From positions 17,465-81,464 of the forward strand of contig NZ_PYAS01000022.1 in NCBI RefSeq assembly GCF_003014695.1: DNA of 64,000 nt, read 5' to 3'. Position numbers and translations under genes: made by a program. Source of the DNA: Dyadobacter jiangsuensis. Lineage in GTDB: Bacteria; Bacteroidota; Bacteroidia; Cytophagales; Spirosomataceae. Shown here piece by piece: positions 9,373 to 19,079 of the stretch; the stretch's first letter is position 1, and every line of letters begins with the position of its first letter. The notes beneath the pieces were generated by a model. The model was not told the origin of the DNA, did no database searches, and was given only the letters and a program-made list of their open reading frames with translations.

Positions 9373-10389
9373 CTACATCAAAATGTTATTGACTGCTACC
9401 AATGGCTGGGGCAGCTCTCTCTCGCCCAGCATTTCCCTGAGATCGATCTCTATGTTACGGCTGATCTGAGTAACCGGGATGTCGTTCGCATTACCTTCAA
9501 ATGGGTTTTCAGTAGACTCACCGATTTGCTCTAAGATCAAAAAGACCCAGCCTAGCAAAACGCTGAGCGGTATGGCCAGCCAGACAATATTATCCCCCAG
9601 CCTGTCGGTCAGCTTGGAAAGCTCGCCAAGAAATCCCAACGGCAGCATCAGGCAAAGCATATTGGTGAAGTACAAATTGATGCTGGAAAACTGGCGTGGA
9701 TAGGGAGAATTCTTAATGCGTTCGCATTTGCCCTGCTGATCGTACAGGTCTTTGAGCAGACTTTCCAGTGCCACGTAGCTGTAATCAGCGATCATACCCT
9801 GCTCATTGAGCGTTCTGAGCTGTGCAGACTGCGTCGCGATGAGTTGTGCCGCCTTGTTTTTAGTGGATAGGATGTACTGCAGTTCTTCGTAGTTCAAAAA
9901 ACTTTTCAGCTCCTGGTCCAGCGTGCTTTCCCATTCCGGAACTTTATAGTACTTCAGATACTGGCGGTTATAGCTGCGGGTCTTAACGTTTTCCCAGCTT
10001 TTGGTTTCGCGCAACTGAAAGCGCAGCGCGGTAAGCCAAGCCAGATGCCGGTAAATAATCTGCCTGTGAAGGGCCGCCTCACTTGCCTTTTCGGGGGTCC
10101 TTAGAAAATCCCTCACCATGATTCCCATCGCACGGCTACTATTGATGATTGCTCCATACACCTGCCTTGCTTCCCAGCTCCGGTTGTAGGTCTGCGTATT
10201 TCTAAACCCGGAAATAAACGCTGTGGCTGTACCCAGCAGCGCCACCGGCACCCAGGGAAGGGCCAGCCATTTCCAATCCAGAAAATAGAACAATGTGGTC
10301 GGAACGCTGCTTATCAAAAGCATCTTGTAGATTTTCGTCCGTGTCCAGGGAATGAAATGATATAGGTTGTAATGGCTGGATGTGTTCAT
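9373..10389 (-). CDS. Bestrophin-family anion channel
   Basis: 338 aa. The N-terminal pattern is typical of bacterial bestrophins (UPF0187): a Trp-rich start (HFIPWTRTKIYK), two early hydrophobic segments (LISSVPTTLFYFLDW, LPWVPVALLGTATAFI), then the FRNTQTYNRSWEAR motif. A C-terminal membrane pair follows (LCLMLPLGFLGELS, VWLAIPLSVLLGWVFLIL), then ENPFEG. Bestrophins are pentameric channels for chloride, bicarbonate or, in some bacteria, cations. The gene starts 4 bp after the K+-channel stop, so the two are almost surely co-transcribed. The carbonic-anhydrase-like gene follows. Confidence 0.9.
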   Translation of the reverse strand: MNTSSHYNLYHFIPWTRTKIYKMLLISSVPTTLFYFLDWKWLALPWVPVALLGTATAFISGFRNTQTYNRSWEARQVYGAIINSSRAMGIMVRDFLRTPEKASEAALHRQIIYRHLAWLTALRFQLRETKSWENVKTRSYNRQYLKYYKVPEWESTLDQELKSFLNYEELQYILSTKNKAAQLIATQSAQLRTLNEQGMIADYSYVALESLLKDLYDQQGKCERIKNSPYPRQFSSINLYFTNMLCLMLPLGFLGELSKLTDRLGDNIVWLAIPLSVLLGWVFLILEQIGESTENPFEGNANDIPVTQISRNIEIDLREMLGERELPQPLVAVNNILM

Positions 10390-10393
10390 TAGG

Positions 10394-11059
10394 TTATTGG
10401 CTGTTGGAAGAAAATTTACTGATCAGAATGCCTACCAGCACAACAGTATAAAACTGCCCTACAATACCGATGAATGCGGCAACCAGCTTGGTGGCAGGCA
10501 GGTTGGGCGTGATGTCCCCAAAACCGATGCTGGTAAAGGTAATAGAACAGAAATACACAAGATCGATAAAAGTGTGTGCGGGCGAAGAGGTGTCGATCCC
10601 GTTGAAGGCCCGATGGTCCTGGTACTGGAAATACTGCAATAAGAAAACGGAAATTTCTATAAGTAATAAATAGCCGCAAGCCGCGGCGGAAATGATGTCG
10701 GTATTAATATAACCTGGCTTTACAAGGAAACTGAGCAATTCGGCAAACAGAAAGCAAAAGAAGACTACATAATTGATATTGAGCAAGGTAAAGTACCAGG
10801 GAACATCCTTGAAGAACGGGATACCGATCGGGAGCAACAGGATGGCTACGAAATGTAAGTTACGTAGCCAATGTCCCCAGCTGTGTTTGCCGGCAAAAGT
10901 AAGAATGCTGCCGACACCTAGTATCAGTATATTCACCGGCCAGACCACCCGGGTATAAAAATCGAGATCAGGCAAGAAAATACCGACGAACAAATGCTGC
11001 ACCAGTACTAATAACAGCAGTTCATACTTCCGTTTTTCAAGCCTTTTCGCGATGTTCAT
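10394..11059 (-). CDS. Potassium channel (ion-channel domain, 6TM-like)
   Basis: 221 aa with about six hydrophobic segments. The last two flank a pore loop with the selectivity filter TSIGFGD (residues 176-182), a variant of the K+-channel T-x-G-Y/F-G-D signature. No RCK/TrkA-N cytoplasmic domain is present; the chain ends soon after the last helix. It lies 33 bp downstream of the SDR gene and 4 bp upstream of the bestrophin gene. With the Kbp-like protein it points to a K+/anion homeostasis function. Confidence 0.87.
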   Translation of the reverse strand: MNIAKRLEKRKYELLLLVLVQHLFVGIFLPDLDFYTRVVWPVNILILGVGSILTFAGKHSWGHWLRNLHFVAILLLPIGIPFFKDVPWYFTLLNINYVVFFCFLFAELLSFLVKPGYINTDIISAAACGYLLLIEISVFLLQYFQYQDHRAFNGIDTSSPAHTFIDLVYFCSITFTSIGFGDITPNLPATKLVAAFIGIVGQFYTVVLVGILISKFSSNSQ

Positions 11060-11092
11060 AAACGATCCCGGAATCCTGTCTCAAACTAACTT

Positions 11093-11851
11093 CTACCGCG
11101 TCGTGTATCCGCCGTTAGCGAATATAGTCTGACCGGTAATCCACCAACCCTCTGATACCAGAAACTCCACCAAAGGAGCAATGTCCCTGATGTCGGTCAA
11201 TCCGCCGAGCGCGGCGGCCGATTTATGGTAGGCAACCGCATCGTCGCTTTCCTGACCGTAAAAGAACGGGGTGTCCATCGGGCCAGGTGCTACGGCCGTT
11301 ACGGAAATACCCCTTGCTCCAAATTCTTTGGAAGCTGCGCGCGTATAGTGCTCCACAGGAGCCTTTTGACCGGCATACGTAGAATACAAGCCTGTGTATG
11401 CCGCCAGTAGGGAGGTAACGATCGTACATATCTTACCGTTTTCATTTACCTTCTTGCCTGCCTCCTGGATAAAGAAGTAAGCCACCTTCGAATTGATGTC
11501 GGCCATGCTGTCGTATTCCTCTTCGGAGGTATCGCCGAACGGCTTTTTAAGCACTTTCCCAACCGTATTGATCGCAATGTCAACTCCTCCGAAGGCGGCC
11601 ACGGCCTCATCAAAAAATCGGGTGATATTGCCAATTTGCGTTAAATCCCCCTGAAAAAGAAACCCTTCTGCCCCGGCGGCTTTCACATCGGCCAGTGTGG
11701 CTTCCGCTTCTGGCCGGGAACTTTCACTGTTGTAATGAATGGCAAGCCTGGAAACTCCCTTCCTGGCGAGGTTGCGAGCGAGCAAGCCACCTAGATTCTT
11801 TCCTCCACCGGCGATTAACGCCGTCTTGCCCCTAAGATCGCTTTTTAGCAT
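11093..11851 (-). CDS. Short-chain dehydrogenase/reductase
   Basis: 252 aa, the usual SDR length. The Rossmann motif ALIAGGGKNLGG lies at residues 11-22, the NT.G motif is INTVG, and the catalytic residues fit Ser147, Tyr159 and Lys163 (YAGQK). Substrate unknown. It is the first gene of the minus-strand run to 7192. A decayed copy lies at 30135-30840, and the two match closely through the C-terminus (FANGGYTTR). Confidence 0.9.
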   Translation of the reverse strand: MLKSDLRGKTALIAGGGKNLGGLLARNLARKGVSRLAIHYNSESSRPEAEATLADVKAAGAEGFLFQGDLTQIGNITRFFDEAVAAFGGVDIAINTVGKVLKKPFGDTSEEEYDSMADINSKVAYFFIQEAGKKVNENGKICTIVTSLLAAYTGLYSTYAGQKAPVEHYTRAASKEFGARGISVTAVAPGPMDTPFFYGQESDDAVAYHKSAAALGGLTDIRDIAPLVEFLVSEGWWITGQTIFANGGYTTR

Positions 11852-11959
11852 AATCCTGGTTTTTAGTTTATAATGAACACTCTATTAAACAATTACCTCT
11901 GGTAGTGAACTTTTATGGCATGTATTTCGCTGCCCTAACACCACAAGGTTCCCCTGTCA

Positions 11960-11992
11960 AGAAGATATGGAATCAAAAATCCCATATCTTCT
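11960..11992 (-). terminator. Hairpin downstream of T9SS cargo gene
   Basis: An 11-bp inverted repeat (11960-11970 and 11982-11992) with an 11-nt loop, 34 bp past the stop of the minus-strand cargo gene. There is no clear T tract, so termination is probable but not certain. It also lies close to the SDR promoter region. Confidence 0.5.
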
Positions 11993-12025
11993 CTCCATGC
12001 CGGGGGTACACGGATTGTTTGCTTT

Positions 12026-15000
12026 TTATTTCACGACAAACATCTTCGTTTGCACGTCGCCGCTGGTTGAGATGAAGCGCAGTACATACATGCCTGAGGC
12101 AAGTCCATGCAGATTCAATTCCTGGTTTTTGGTCAGGCTCTGTTGCAGCACCAGATTCCCCGTCAGAGTCGTTAACTCGGCACGATACCGCTCGGACCCT
12201 GGTATAGTGATCGTCAACTTGCCATTCACAACCGGGTTAGGATAGACAGATATCCGCTCCGTGCCGTTTTCAACAAACACCGCTTTGATAGCGCTGAAAG
12301 CATACGTACCGTCCAAATCGACCATTCTCAGGCGATATAGATTTTCCCCTTTTTCCGGTGAACCGTCGGTGTAAGTGTAGTTTCTCAAAACACTGCTTTC
12401 CCCATTTGACCGAATACTGCCGATTGTAGACCAAACTTTGCCATTCCGGCTGCGCTCGATTTCAAAGCGGTCCGAATTTACTTCCTCGGTGGTAGACCAG
12501 GTAAGCAGTGCTGTGTTCCCTTCTTTTCTGGCATCAAAGGCTACCAGTGTTACAGGCATCGGGCAATCTACGATGATAGTTAATGTAGCGATCGATTCCA
12601 GGCCATTGCCATCAATTACCACGTAATCGATAGATATGGTATCGCGCAGGCCCTCGACCGGAGTAAATGTGATCGCACCCGTCACATTATTCACATTGTA
12701 TTCGCCCTGGTCAGCGACAGTCAGGGTCGTCACCCGGGCAAGTGTGCCGGGCGTCAATAGTTTCACACTTGAAGGGACCAGCGGCGCACTGCCCGCCACG
12801 TCATTGGCCAGCACATCGACCGTAGCCGCGTTGCAAGTAGTGGTACCGTTGTCGTTCACGGCCACTGGCGGATCATTCACGATTGCGCTTGGGCAGCGCG
12901 CACCATCACCCGGCGTTACGCCCGATGCCGTCGAAAACAGGGAGGCAGTAAGGTTTGTAAGCGGCGCGCTGATCTTGAAAATGGCCCCGCTGCCATTGTT
13001 ACCTACATACATATCGCCATCCGTATCAAAGAATGCAGTGCCAAAAGCGCCGGTGTAGGTAGATGTTTCAATGCCCGCGCCGGTTACTGAGCCCAATGTC
13101 GTTCGGTTACCTGTTGCCGGATCAAACTGGTATAGCACCTTGCTTGTTCCAAATCCGTAAAGCATGCCATTGGTCGGGTTGAACGACCAATCGTTCAAGT
13201 CGGTCGGCGTAGTGGGCACTGTTACGGCAGTGAGGTAATTTGCGGAGCCGGGATTCAGGTCGACCTTAGTGATCTGGTTGGAATTGGAGGCATACAGATA
13301 GAGAATGCCATTCGGGCTGACATCTCCGGTTGCATAACCCGGCACTGGCGAGGGAAAACCGGTCACATCATGGAATGTCACAGACCAATCACTGCCGATC
13401 CGTACGAGCTGATTGGTGCCGTAGCGGAAACCCCAGATGTAGTTGTCAACGGTGTTATAGCCGATGGCGTTAATGAAAGCATTAGGGCCTTCGATCAAAG
13501 TCTGTTTACCCAGGGTTGTAACGCCGCTCGAAAGGTCGAGTGTGTAACCATCCGAAACGTTGGAACCGCCTATATTCCGGTTGCCGATCACATAGCTCAG
13601 TTCCGAGCATGGGAAAGCGGGCTGAGCAGCCCAGGTTGCGGAAGCTTCCCGAAAAGGATAGGTAATATCACCCTTGCTTAGCCCAATAAATCCCTGGAAA
13701 TCGTTCAGACCTGTGCAGGGTTCATATATAATGAGATTATTGACATTCCAAAAATCTGGTTGATTGTAGACAACTCGTAACGTCGCTGTGGTACTTGCGG
13801 CACTGGTAACAGACACTGTCGCGGAAGCGGGCGATGACGCAAACGTCAGGGTGCTGTTGCCTGCATCATATGTCGCCCCTGTTACCGAGTTCAGGGTCAC
13901 GCCCGCGGGGAGCTCCAACTTAAAAACTCTCGGATGTCCGCCGTCGTCTGTCAGGTTAACAGTAAAATTTTGAGGCGTCCCTGCCGAAACTACTGTTGCC
14001 GGGCCGGTAATTGAAAACACTGGCTCAGCCGGGCTTGGCAGGCTGGGAATAGCATCGATCGCATCTCCATGAAGCCCGGGGTAGTGACCAGCATAGTTTG
14101 GCCCAAGTGTAGAGTTAACCGCTCCCTGAACATCCATGAAGTTTTGATAAGTCGTTGCCGGTGTTGCAATGTTTTTCATAATATAGACCAGGCGGGCCGC
14201 CTTTAATTGATCCACCCCGTCCGCAGTTCCTGATTTATCCAAGTCCGGACGAGCGTGTGGAAAGAAAACAACCTGTCCAATATAATTGCTGTTCGCCATA
14301 GAAGGCGAGGGTTTCCCGTAGTCAATACAAAAAGAGAGTTCGGAAGAAACAAGGTTCTTATTTGCATCAAAATAGGCAGTAGCAATGGGCGTGGCCTCCT
14401 CGGGATAGGAGTCCATCACAGTATACGAGTTAGGAGTGATAAACTTTTTCCAATAAGCTACCTGAAAACCAAACGCCGACGTAGCAACCTCATCTCCGGT
14501 TGTATACGGGATAAAGATTTTAAAGTCTCCTCCGGCCGAGGCGACAGGGCTTTCAAATGTCACAGTAACAGAGCCTGTATAGGTACGGGTTTGCAACAAA
14601 TAACCCGAAGCGTTTGCCGATGTTATGGTTTCGGCCGGTGTTCCCGTTGCAGAAGCACCCTGATAAATATTGATAACCGCGGCGGGGGCCATGTCCAGAA
14701 AGTCAAACCGGAGCACAACTTTGCCTGTTGTTCCATCGGACAGTTCGGGATTAATGGTAACCATACGAAGCGGATAAACGGCATTCATCGTCTCGGAGAG
14801 TGTCAGTTTGCCCGATGTTGCCTTTCCGGCGCCAGTCTTTCCAGCCGGTACATTCTCCGGAAAAAAATTCACAGCATCGCTTACATTAAAATACAACCAC
14901 CTGATTCCTCCTCCGGGATCCGGACATGATTGGGCATTCGCAAATGATACTGGTAGCCATGCCAAAATAGCAACTAGAATAAAACTCGTAAGCCGCACAA

Positions 15001-15034
15001 AAAGAATACTACGCGTCGTGTAGAAGGTTAACAT
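12026..15034 (-). CDS. Large T9SS-sorted surface/secreted protein
   Basis: About 1002 aa from the ATG at 15034, chosen because it places a signal peptide at the start (SFILVAILAWLPVSFANA/Q); the open frame extends 36 codons further upstream without one. After an N-terminal beta-rich region comes a segment of repeated strands (NPTNGMLYGFGTSKVLYQFD) like the DUF6923 quasi-propeller. Next is a cadherin-like or Big-type module (AVNDNGTTTCNAATVDVLAN), the shared Ig-like block (PVTLVAFDA, FEIERSRNG) and a type-A sorting domain (YPNPVVNGKLTI to the end). It is likely displayed or secreted by T9SS. Ligand or substrate unknown. Confidence 0.85.
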   Translation of the reverse strand: MLTFYTTRSILFVRLTSFILVAILAWLPVSFANAQSCPDPGGGIRWLYFNVSDAVNFFPENVPAGKTGAGKATSGKLTLSETMNAVYPLRMVTINPELSDGTTGKVVLRFDFLDMAPAAVINIYQGASATGTPAETITSANASGYLLQTRTYTGSVTVTFESPVASAGGDFKIFIPYTTGDEVATSAFGFQVAYWKKFITPNSYTVMDSYPEEATPIATAYFDANKNLVSSELSFCIDYGKPSPSMANSNYIGQVVFFPHARPDLDKSGTADGVDQLKAARLVYIMKNIATPATTYQNFMDVQGAVNSTLGPNYAGHYPGLHGDAIDAIPSLPSPAEPVFSITGPATVVSAGTPQNFTVNLTDDGGHPRVFKLELPAGVTLNSVTGATYDAGNSTLTFASSPASATVSVTSAASTTATLRVVYNQPDFWNVNNLIIYEPCTGLNDFQGFIGLSKGDITYPFREASATWAAQPAFPCSELSYVIGNRNIGGSNVSDGYTLDLSSGVTTLGKQTLIEGPNAFINAIGYNTVDNYIWGFRYGTNQLVRIGSDWSVTFHDVTGFPSPVPGYATGDVSPNGILYLYASNSNQITKVDLNPGSANYLTAVTVPTTPTDLNDWSFNPTNGMLYGFGTSKVLYQFDPATGNRTTLGSVTGAGIETSTYTGAFGTAFFDTDGDMYVGNNGSGAIFKISAPLTNLTASLFSTASGVTPGDGARCPSAIVNDPPVAVNDNGTTTCNAATVDVLANDVAGSAPLVPSSVKLLTPGTLARVTTLTVADQGEYNVNNVTGAITFTPVEGLRDTISIDYVVIDGNGLESIATLTIIVDCPMPVTLVAFDARKEGNTALLTWSTTEEVNSDRFEIERSRNGKVWSTIGSIRSNGESSVLRNYTYTDGSPEKGENLYRLRMVDLDGTYAFSAIKAVFVENGTERISVYPNPVVNGKLTITIPGSERYRAELTTLTGNLVLQQSLTKNQELNLHGLASGMYVLRFISTSGDVQTKMFVVK

Positions 15035-15566
15035 ACAAAATAGCGTTTTAAATTCAATTATTTTAAGAGGATACATATTGAACGAATGAGAAATATGCTT
15101 GCTATCAAAATTATTTTCGCACGACACCCCAAGCAATATCAACCCTCAAACGCTTTAAACAAATACAGATAAATACATTCAAATGAATTAAGCTGAAGGC
15201 ATTTTCAGAATTATAAATTGTTTTACATATAGATTGATTAAAAGTTTGATTTATCATTTATAAAATCAGTAGACCTATCCTGCCGTAAATCACAGGTGGC
15301 GTTCATAAGCCCTATTCGTGCGGCGATTCATTTTGTAAATCTATTGTTTTTCAACCACCCGCAAGGTTGAAAAACCTGTCTATTACCAGGGAATATTTTG
15401 CCAAAACACCTTACCATCCCCATTATTAACAGAGGAATGCACGTTTATCCTCTATAATCCTCACCCGTAAATATCAATAACAAGGCTGGGTCAAATACAC
15501 CAGTTTCGTTACCAATTATATCCGAGGCAAATTCATCCAATAGACATTGAAAAATCAAGAATAACA
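15035..15566. other. Intergenic region
   Basis: About 530 bp, A+T rich, between the start of the T9SS cargo gene and the stop of the truncated HTCS (both minus strand). It must carry the cargo promoter. I see no gene and no clear terminator. Confidence 0.4.
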
Positions 15567-17321
15567 TCAGCTTTGTTTCTTGATTTCGTTAGGCTTCTTA
15601 CCAAATGCTTTTGCGAACTCCTTACTAAAATGCCTGCTATCCTCGAACCCTATGATGGTGGCCACTTCACCTACATTATACACCCCCGACTCCAATAGCT
15701 TTTTAGCTTCACTGAGCCGAATTGCCTTTGTGAAATCATTAACTGTCATTCCAGTCAGTAATTTCAATTTCCTATAAAGTGCAGATACACTCATCCCGAC
15801 CTTAAAAGCCAGTTCATTGACACCAAATTTCGGATCGGAAATGTTCTCAATAAGCAGCGCTCTGAGCTTGTCGATAAATGCATCGTTCACGTCCTGGGCT
15901 ATACTGTTTGCTGTATGCTGGTCGGATGTGACAGATTCGCGGTAAAATTCTTTCAGCTCGTTCCGGAGGCGGATAAGGTTCGCGACCTTCAATTCAAGAA
16001 TTCTCGGGTCGAATGGTTTAACCAGGTAATCATCCGCTCCGGAAGCAAGCCCCTCGACAATCTGCTTATTTTGGGTTCGGGCGGTCAGCAGCACTATCGG
16101 TATATGTGAAGTCGCAATATTGTTTTTCAACCGGCTACATAGCTCCAAACCATTCATGCCCGGCATCATCACGTCCGAAAGAATAACATCGGGCAGATGC
16201 TCGTTGGCGAGTTCCAACCCCTGCAGCCCGTTCTCGCCTTCCAGTGTATTGAATTCGTGCCGGAAAAGCTCTTTGATAAACACGCGTAGCTGATCGTTGT
16301 CCTCGATAATCAGCATCGTGTTGGCTTGCTTTTCAGGAAATGGATCGTCGCTAACGGGCACTGCCTGCGTAGCGCCCGGAATGCTGCCGAAGTATTCGTT
16401 ACTTTTCACGGCGATTTGATCAGGAGCGAAATGCCGGTTTTCACGGAGCATCCGGATCGCAAGGGTCGTGCTTCCGTGGGAAAACTTGGTTGCCAGGCGA
16501 CTTTCGGCTGTCAAATACCCCCGGTGCTGCTCTACAATACTCTTAGATAATGCTAGCCCTAATCCGTAACCCGGTTTTTCCGAATCCGCCTGGTAGTAAT
16601 AGGTAAATAAGTTACGCAAATGCTCCTCGGATATGCCTTTGCCATTATCCTCAATTGTGAAAAGCACCTCATTGGAAAATTCAGCAATGCGCACTGTAAC
16701 CTTGCCTCCTTCGGGGCTAAACTTGTAAGCATTGCTTATCAGATTGTAGAAAACCTTTTGCATCTGTCCCAAATCAAACCAAAGCATAACAGGTTCATCG
16801 GGACAAAGAAGTGAAGTCTGGATATCCCGCTCAATCGCCGAATGCTCGAATGCCGCAATGACATTTTGAATAACCTTGACAACATCATATTCCTGCACTT
16901 GCAGCCGCTCGCTCCCGCTCTGGATTTTGCGAAAATCAAGCAGTTCATTGACCAACAGCATCAAGCGGTCGGAGTTACTTCTGGCGTAGCCTAGATAATG
17001 GTCAACATTCTTACCCTCCTTAGCCTGCTGAGATGCTTTTTCCAGCGGGCCGATGATCAACGACAAGTGCGTTCTGATTTCGTGAGATATATTCGTGAAG
17101 AAGTCGAGCTTGGCCTGGTTCAGCGCATTTTCCTTCCTGAATGAGCTTTGGAGCCAGAAGAACCTTGTAACTGCAAATATGACCATGGCAGTCAACAGCA
17201 GGTAGCCCAGATACGCGTACCAGGTCTTCCACCCGGGCGCCATTTGGGCCTGGGTAAGGTACTCGGAACTGGTGAATGCCGGAACGAGCAATGCCCGAAA
17301 AAAGACAAGCAACGTTTTCAA
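15567..17321 (-). CDS. HTCS lacking its sensor (membrane helix, kinase, receiver, AraC)
   Basis: 584 aa from a TTG at 17321, or 558 aa from the ATG at 17243. The usual ~770-residue propeller/Y_Y_Y sensor is absent: the protein begins just before the membrane helix (WKTWYAYLGYLLL), aligned with that of the 3008-7042 HTCS. Everything after it is intact: HisKA His80 (SHEIRTHLSLI), HATPase (DNGKGI), receiver (IIEDNDQL, LSDVMMPGMNG, KPFDP) and AraC HTH. It may be a 5'-deleted gene still expressed, a constitutive kinase, or a decaying copy. An HTCS sensor fragment lies at 24900-25575. It is divergent from a LuxR-type regulator. Confidence 0.85.
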   Translation of the reverse strand: MKTLLVFFRALLVPAFTSSEYLTQAQMAPGWKTWYAYLGYLLLTAMVIFAVTRFFWLQSSFRKENALNQAKLDFFTNISHEIRTHLSLIIGPLEKASQQAKEGKNVDHYLGYARSNSDRLMLLVNELLDFRKIQSGSERLQVQEYDVVKVIQNVIAAFEHSAIERDIQTSLLCPDEPVMLWFDLGQMQKVFYNLISNAYKFSPEGGKVTVRIAEFSNEVLFTIEDNGKGISEEHLRNLFTYYYQADSEKPGYGLGLALSKSIVEQHRGYLTAESRLATKFSHGSTTLAIRMLRENRHFAPDQIAVKSNEYFGSIPGATQAVPVSDDPFPEKQANTMLIIEDNDQLRVFIKELFRHEFNTLEGENGLQGLELANEHLPDVILSDVMMPGMNGLELCSRLKNNIATSHIPIVLLTARTQNKQIVEGLASGADDYLVKPFDPRILELKVANLIRLRNELKEFYRESVTSDQHTANSIAQDVNDAFIDKLRALLIENISDPKFGVNELAFKVGMSVSALYRKLKLLTGMTVNDFTKAIRLSEAKKLLESGVYNVGEVATIIGFEDSRHFSKEFAKAFGKKPNEIKKQS

Positions 17322-17905
17322 TAGAGCGTATGATTTTATAGAATTTATTTCAGATCCACTTCATACTACCGACAATGGGCAATTGCAGAAATCCCAACAG
17401 TGGCAGCGTTGCGAAAGGAAATTTTTCGACATAAGCGAAGCGATGAATGATCAAATTTATTCTATCCCAATCGCCGTGAAGCAAACTTAAAAACCTTCGA
17501 TTAATTCCTTTTGATGCTTTGGCAGCCAACATTCGTCTGACAAGATATCCCCACCAGATTAACAAAGAAAACACAGAAGCGGCCCCAAATGGCAACAGGC
17601 AGAAGCTGTCACCGCCTAGGGAAATACAATTCCGGCGATTCTTGCCAAGCACGTTCGTTTCAAACGTCAAACATCGGGATAGAGTTAATCCTATGTCCAA
17701 TGCCTCGCTCATCGAAACGGCGTTTCTTCGCATATGCGACGCCCCCCGACTAAAATGCGAAGTCGCCTTTCCTGGTTTGGAACGTTACCATTTAACCCGC
17801 TGACAACATAACCCTGCTAGATTGACAATATTCCAATCGTGTGGTTTGCTACAAATTGAAAACCTTGCAGCAGTAAGTATTGGAATATTAAAATTCATTT
17901 GAGAG
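17322..17905. other. Intergenic region between truncated HTCS and LuxR-type gene
   Basis: About 580 bp between divergent starts. Open frames here (for example 17350-17733, minus) show no recognisable domain and no HTCS sensor homology, so the missing sensor is not present in decayed form. Promoters for both genes are expected. Confidence 0.4.
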
Positions 17906-18565
17906 ATGAAAACACCCCCAACCTCCACCAATGTAGATTTAATTGCTATTGTTGATCCTCGTCCTGTGTTCAAAAGGGGTTTTAGGCAAACTTTATCCCA
18001 AAGCCGGGCCGCTTTGGAGGTCATTGAAGCGGTTAACTGCCAGGATCTGGAAAAAAAACACCATGGCCGCTCACCTGCGATCATCTTTGTTTTCGGTGCG
18101 GGCGTTCCCGATGTCGAGATAATTAACCTTGCCAATCGTCTGCGGCGTTACAGCCCGCAAGCCGCCATCGCGGTGTACGATAATCGAAAATCGATGAACT
18201 TCTTACTCACCTTTTTCCGGGAAAGTATTGGAGGATATTTGCCGGAGGATTTCGACTCCCGTGAACTTGATATGTGTATCGATTCTCTTGCTGCCGGCTT
18301 ACATTATATTAATAGTGAAATCGCCTACCAGTTAATCACCCAAAAGAACCATGATCAAAAGAAGCGTCAGCCCGGGACATTATCCGGTCTGGAGCAAAAA
18401 GTAGCGGGGTGCCTGATCAGGGGAATGACCACTTCGGAGATCGCACAAACCCTGGACAGGCGCAGCTCGACGATCAGCACTGTCAAATCCAATATTTACA
18501 GAAAGACCAAAGTACATAACATCATCGACCTCGAAAGGGTGCTAAGAAAACAGGGAGCATCCTAG
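17906..18565 (+). CDS. LuxR/NarL-type regulator with pseudo-receiver (second copy)
   Basis: 219 aa, a paralog of 2092-2754 throughout. The C-terminal LuxR HTH reads LSGLEQKVAGCLIRGMTTSE, then STISTVKSNIYRKTKV. The receiver-like domain begins AIVDPRPVFKRGF and ends GGYLPEDF, but the phospho-acceptor position reads IIFVFGAG with no Asp, and the second acidic residue is Pro. Loss of the same site in both paralogs points to a conserved non-phosphorylated function. It is divergent from the truncated HTCS. Confidence 0.8.
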   Translation: MKTPPTSTNVDLIAIVDPRPVFKRGFRQTLSQSRAALEVIEAVNCQDLEKKHHGRSPAIIFVFGAGVPDVEIINLANRLRRYSPQAAIAVYDNRKSMNFLLTFFRESIGGYLPEDFDSRELDMCIDSLAAGLHYINSEIAYQLITQKNHDQKKRQPGTLSGLEQKVAGCLIRGMTTSEIAQTLDRRSSTISTVKSNIYRKTKVHNIIDLERVLRKQGAS

Positions 18566-18599
18566 GAAACGTTGGGAGACAATTGATTGTCTTCTTGCC

Positions 18600-18976
18600 A
18601 TTGTCCGCAAAAATCGCATATCAAACACCCCCTGCCAGCTAACTGAATATATGCCATATGAATTAATCAAATATTGTAAACAGCAAGACATCCTCGTCCA
18701 AGCCCATTCTCCGATCGGCCATGGAGAGCTGCTTAAAACGAAGAGATGCAGGCGATTGCAGACAAATATTATGTTTCGATCGTGCAACTGGGTATCCGCT
18801 ATCCTTTGGAACTGGATCTGTTGCCATTACCCAAAACCGCCAACCCCGCACACATGAAAAGTAATGCGGACGTCGGCTTCAAAATCAGCCAGAACGATAT
18901 GGAACTGCTTAATCAGATTCAGCCTATCAGGGATGACGGGGCAGCAAGCCACCTGCCGGTGTTTACGAACAAGTAA
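18600..18976 (+). pseudogene. Aldo/keto reductase C-terminal remnant
   Basis: Two out-of-frame pieces match one aldo/keto reductase C-terminal half. The first is a piece with ELIKYCKQQDILVQAHSPIG. The second (from about 18746) has QLGIRYPLELDLLPLPKTAN, then HMKSNADVGFKIS. The N-terminal barrel half is missing and a frameshift separates the pieces. It cannot be functional. Confidence 0.7.
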
Positions 18977-19079
18977 CATTAAAGCTTAAGTTGGTCTGAG
19001 AGTGTTATTTATGAATTTCAAAAATAGTGAGCTATGAGTGCGAGAGAAAAGCCAGAATTGTTGATCAATTGTCGGAAGC

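Noticed and set aside
15035..15142. N-terminal extension of the T9SS cargo at 12026
   Set aside because: The signal peptide is placed correctly only from the ATG at 15034.
17350..17733. 127-aa open frame upstream of the truncated HTCS
   Set aside because: No domain, no homology to HTCS sensors or neighbours, and overlapped by another open frame; it lies in a likely promoter region.
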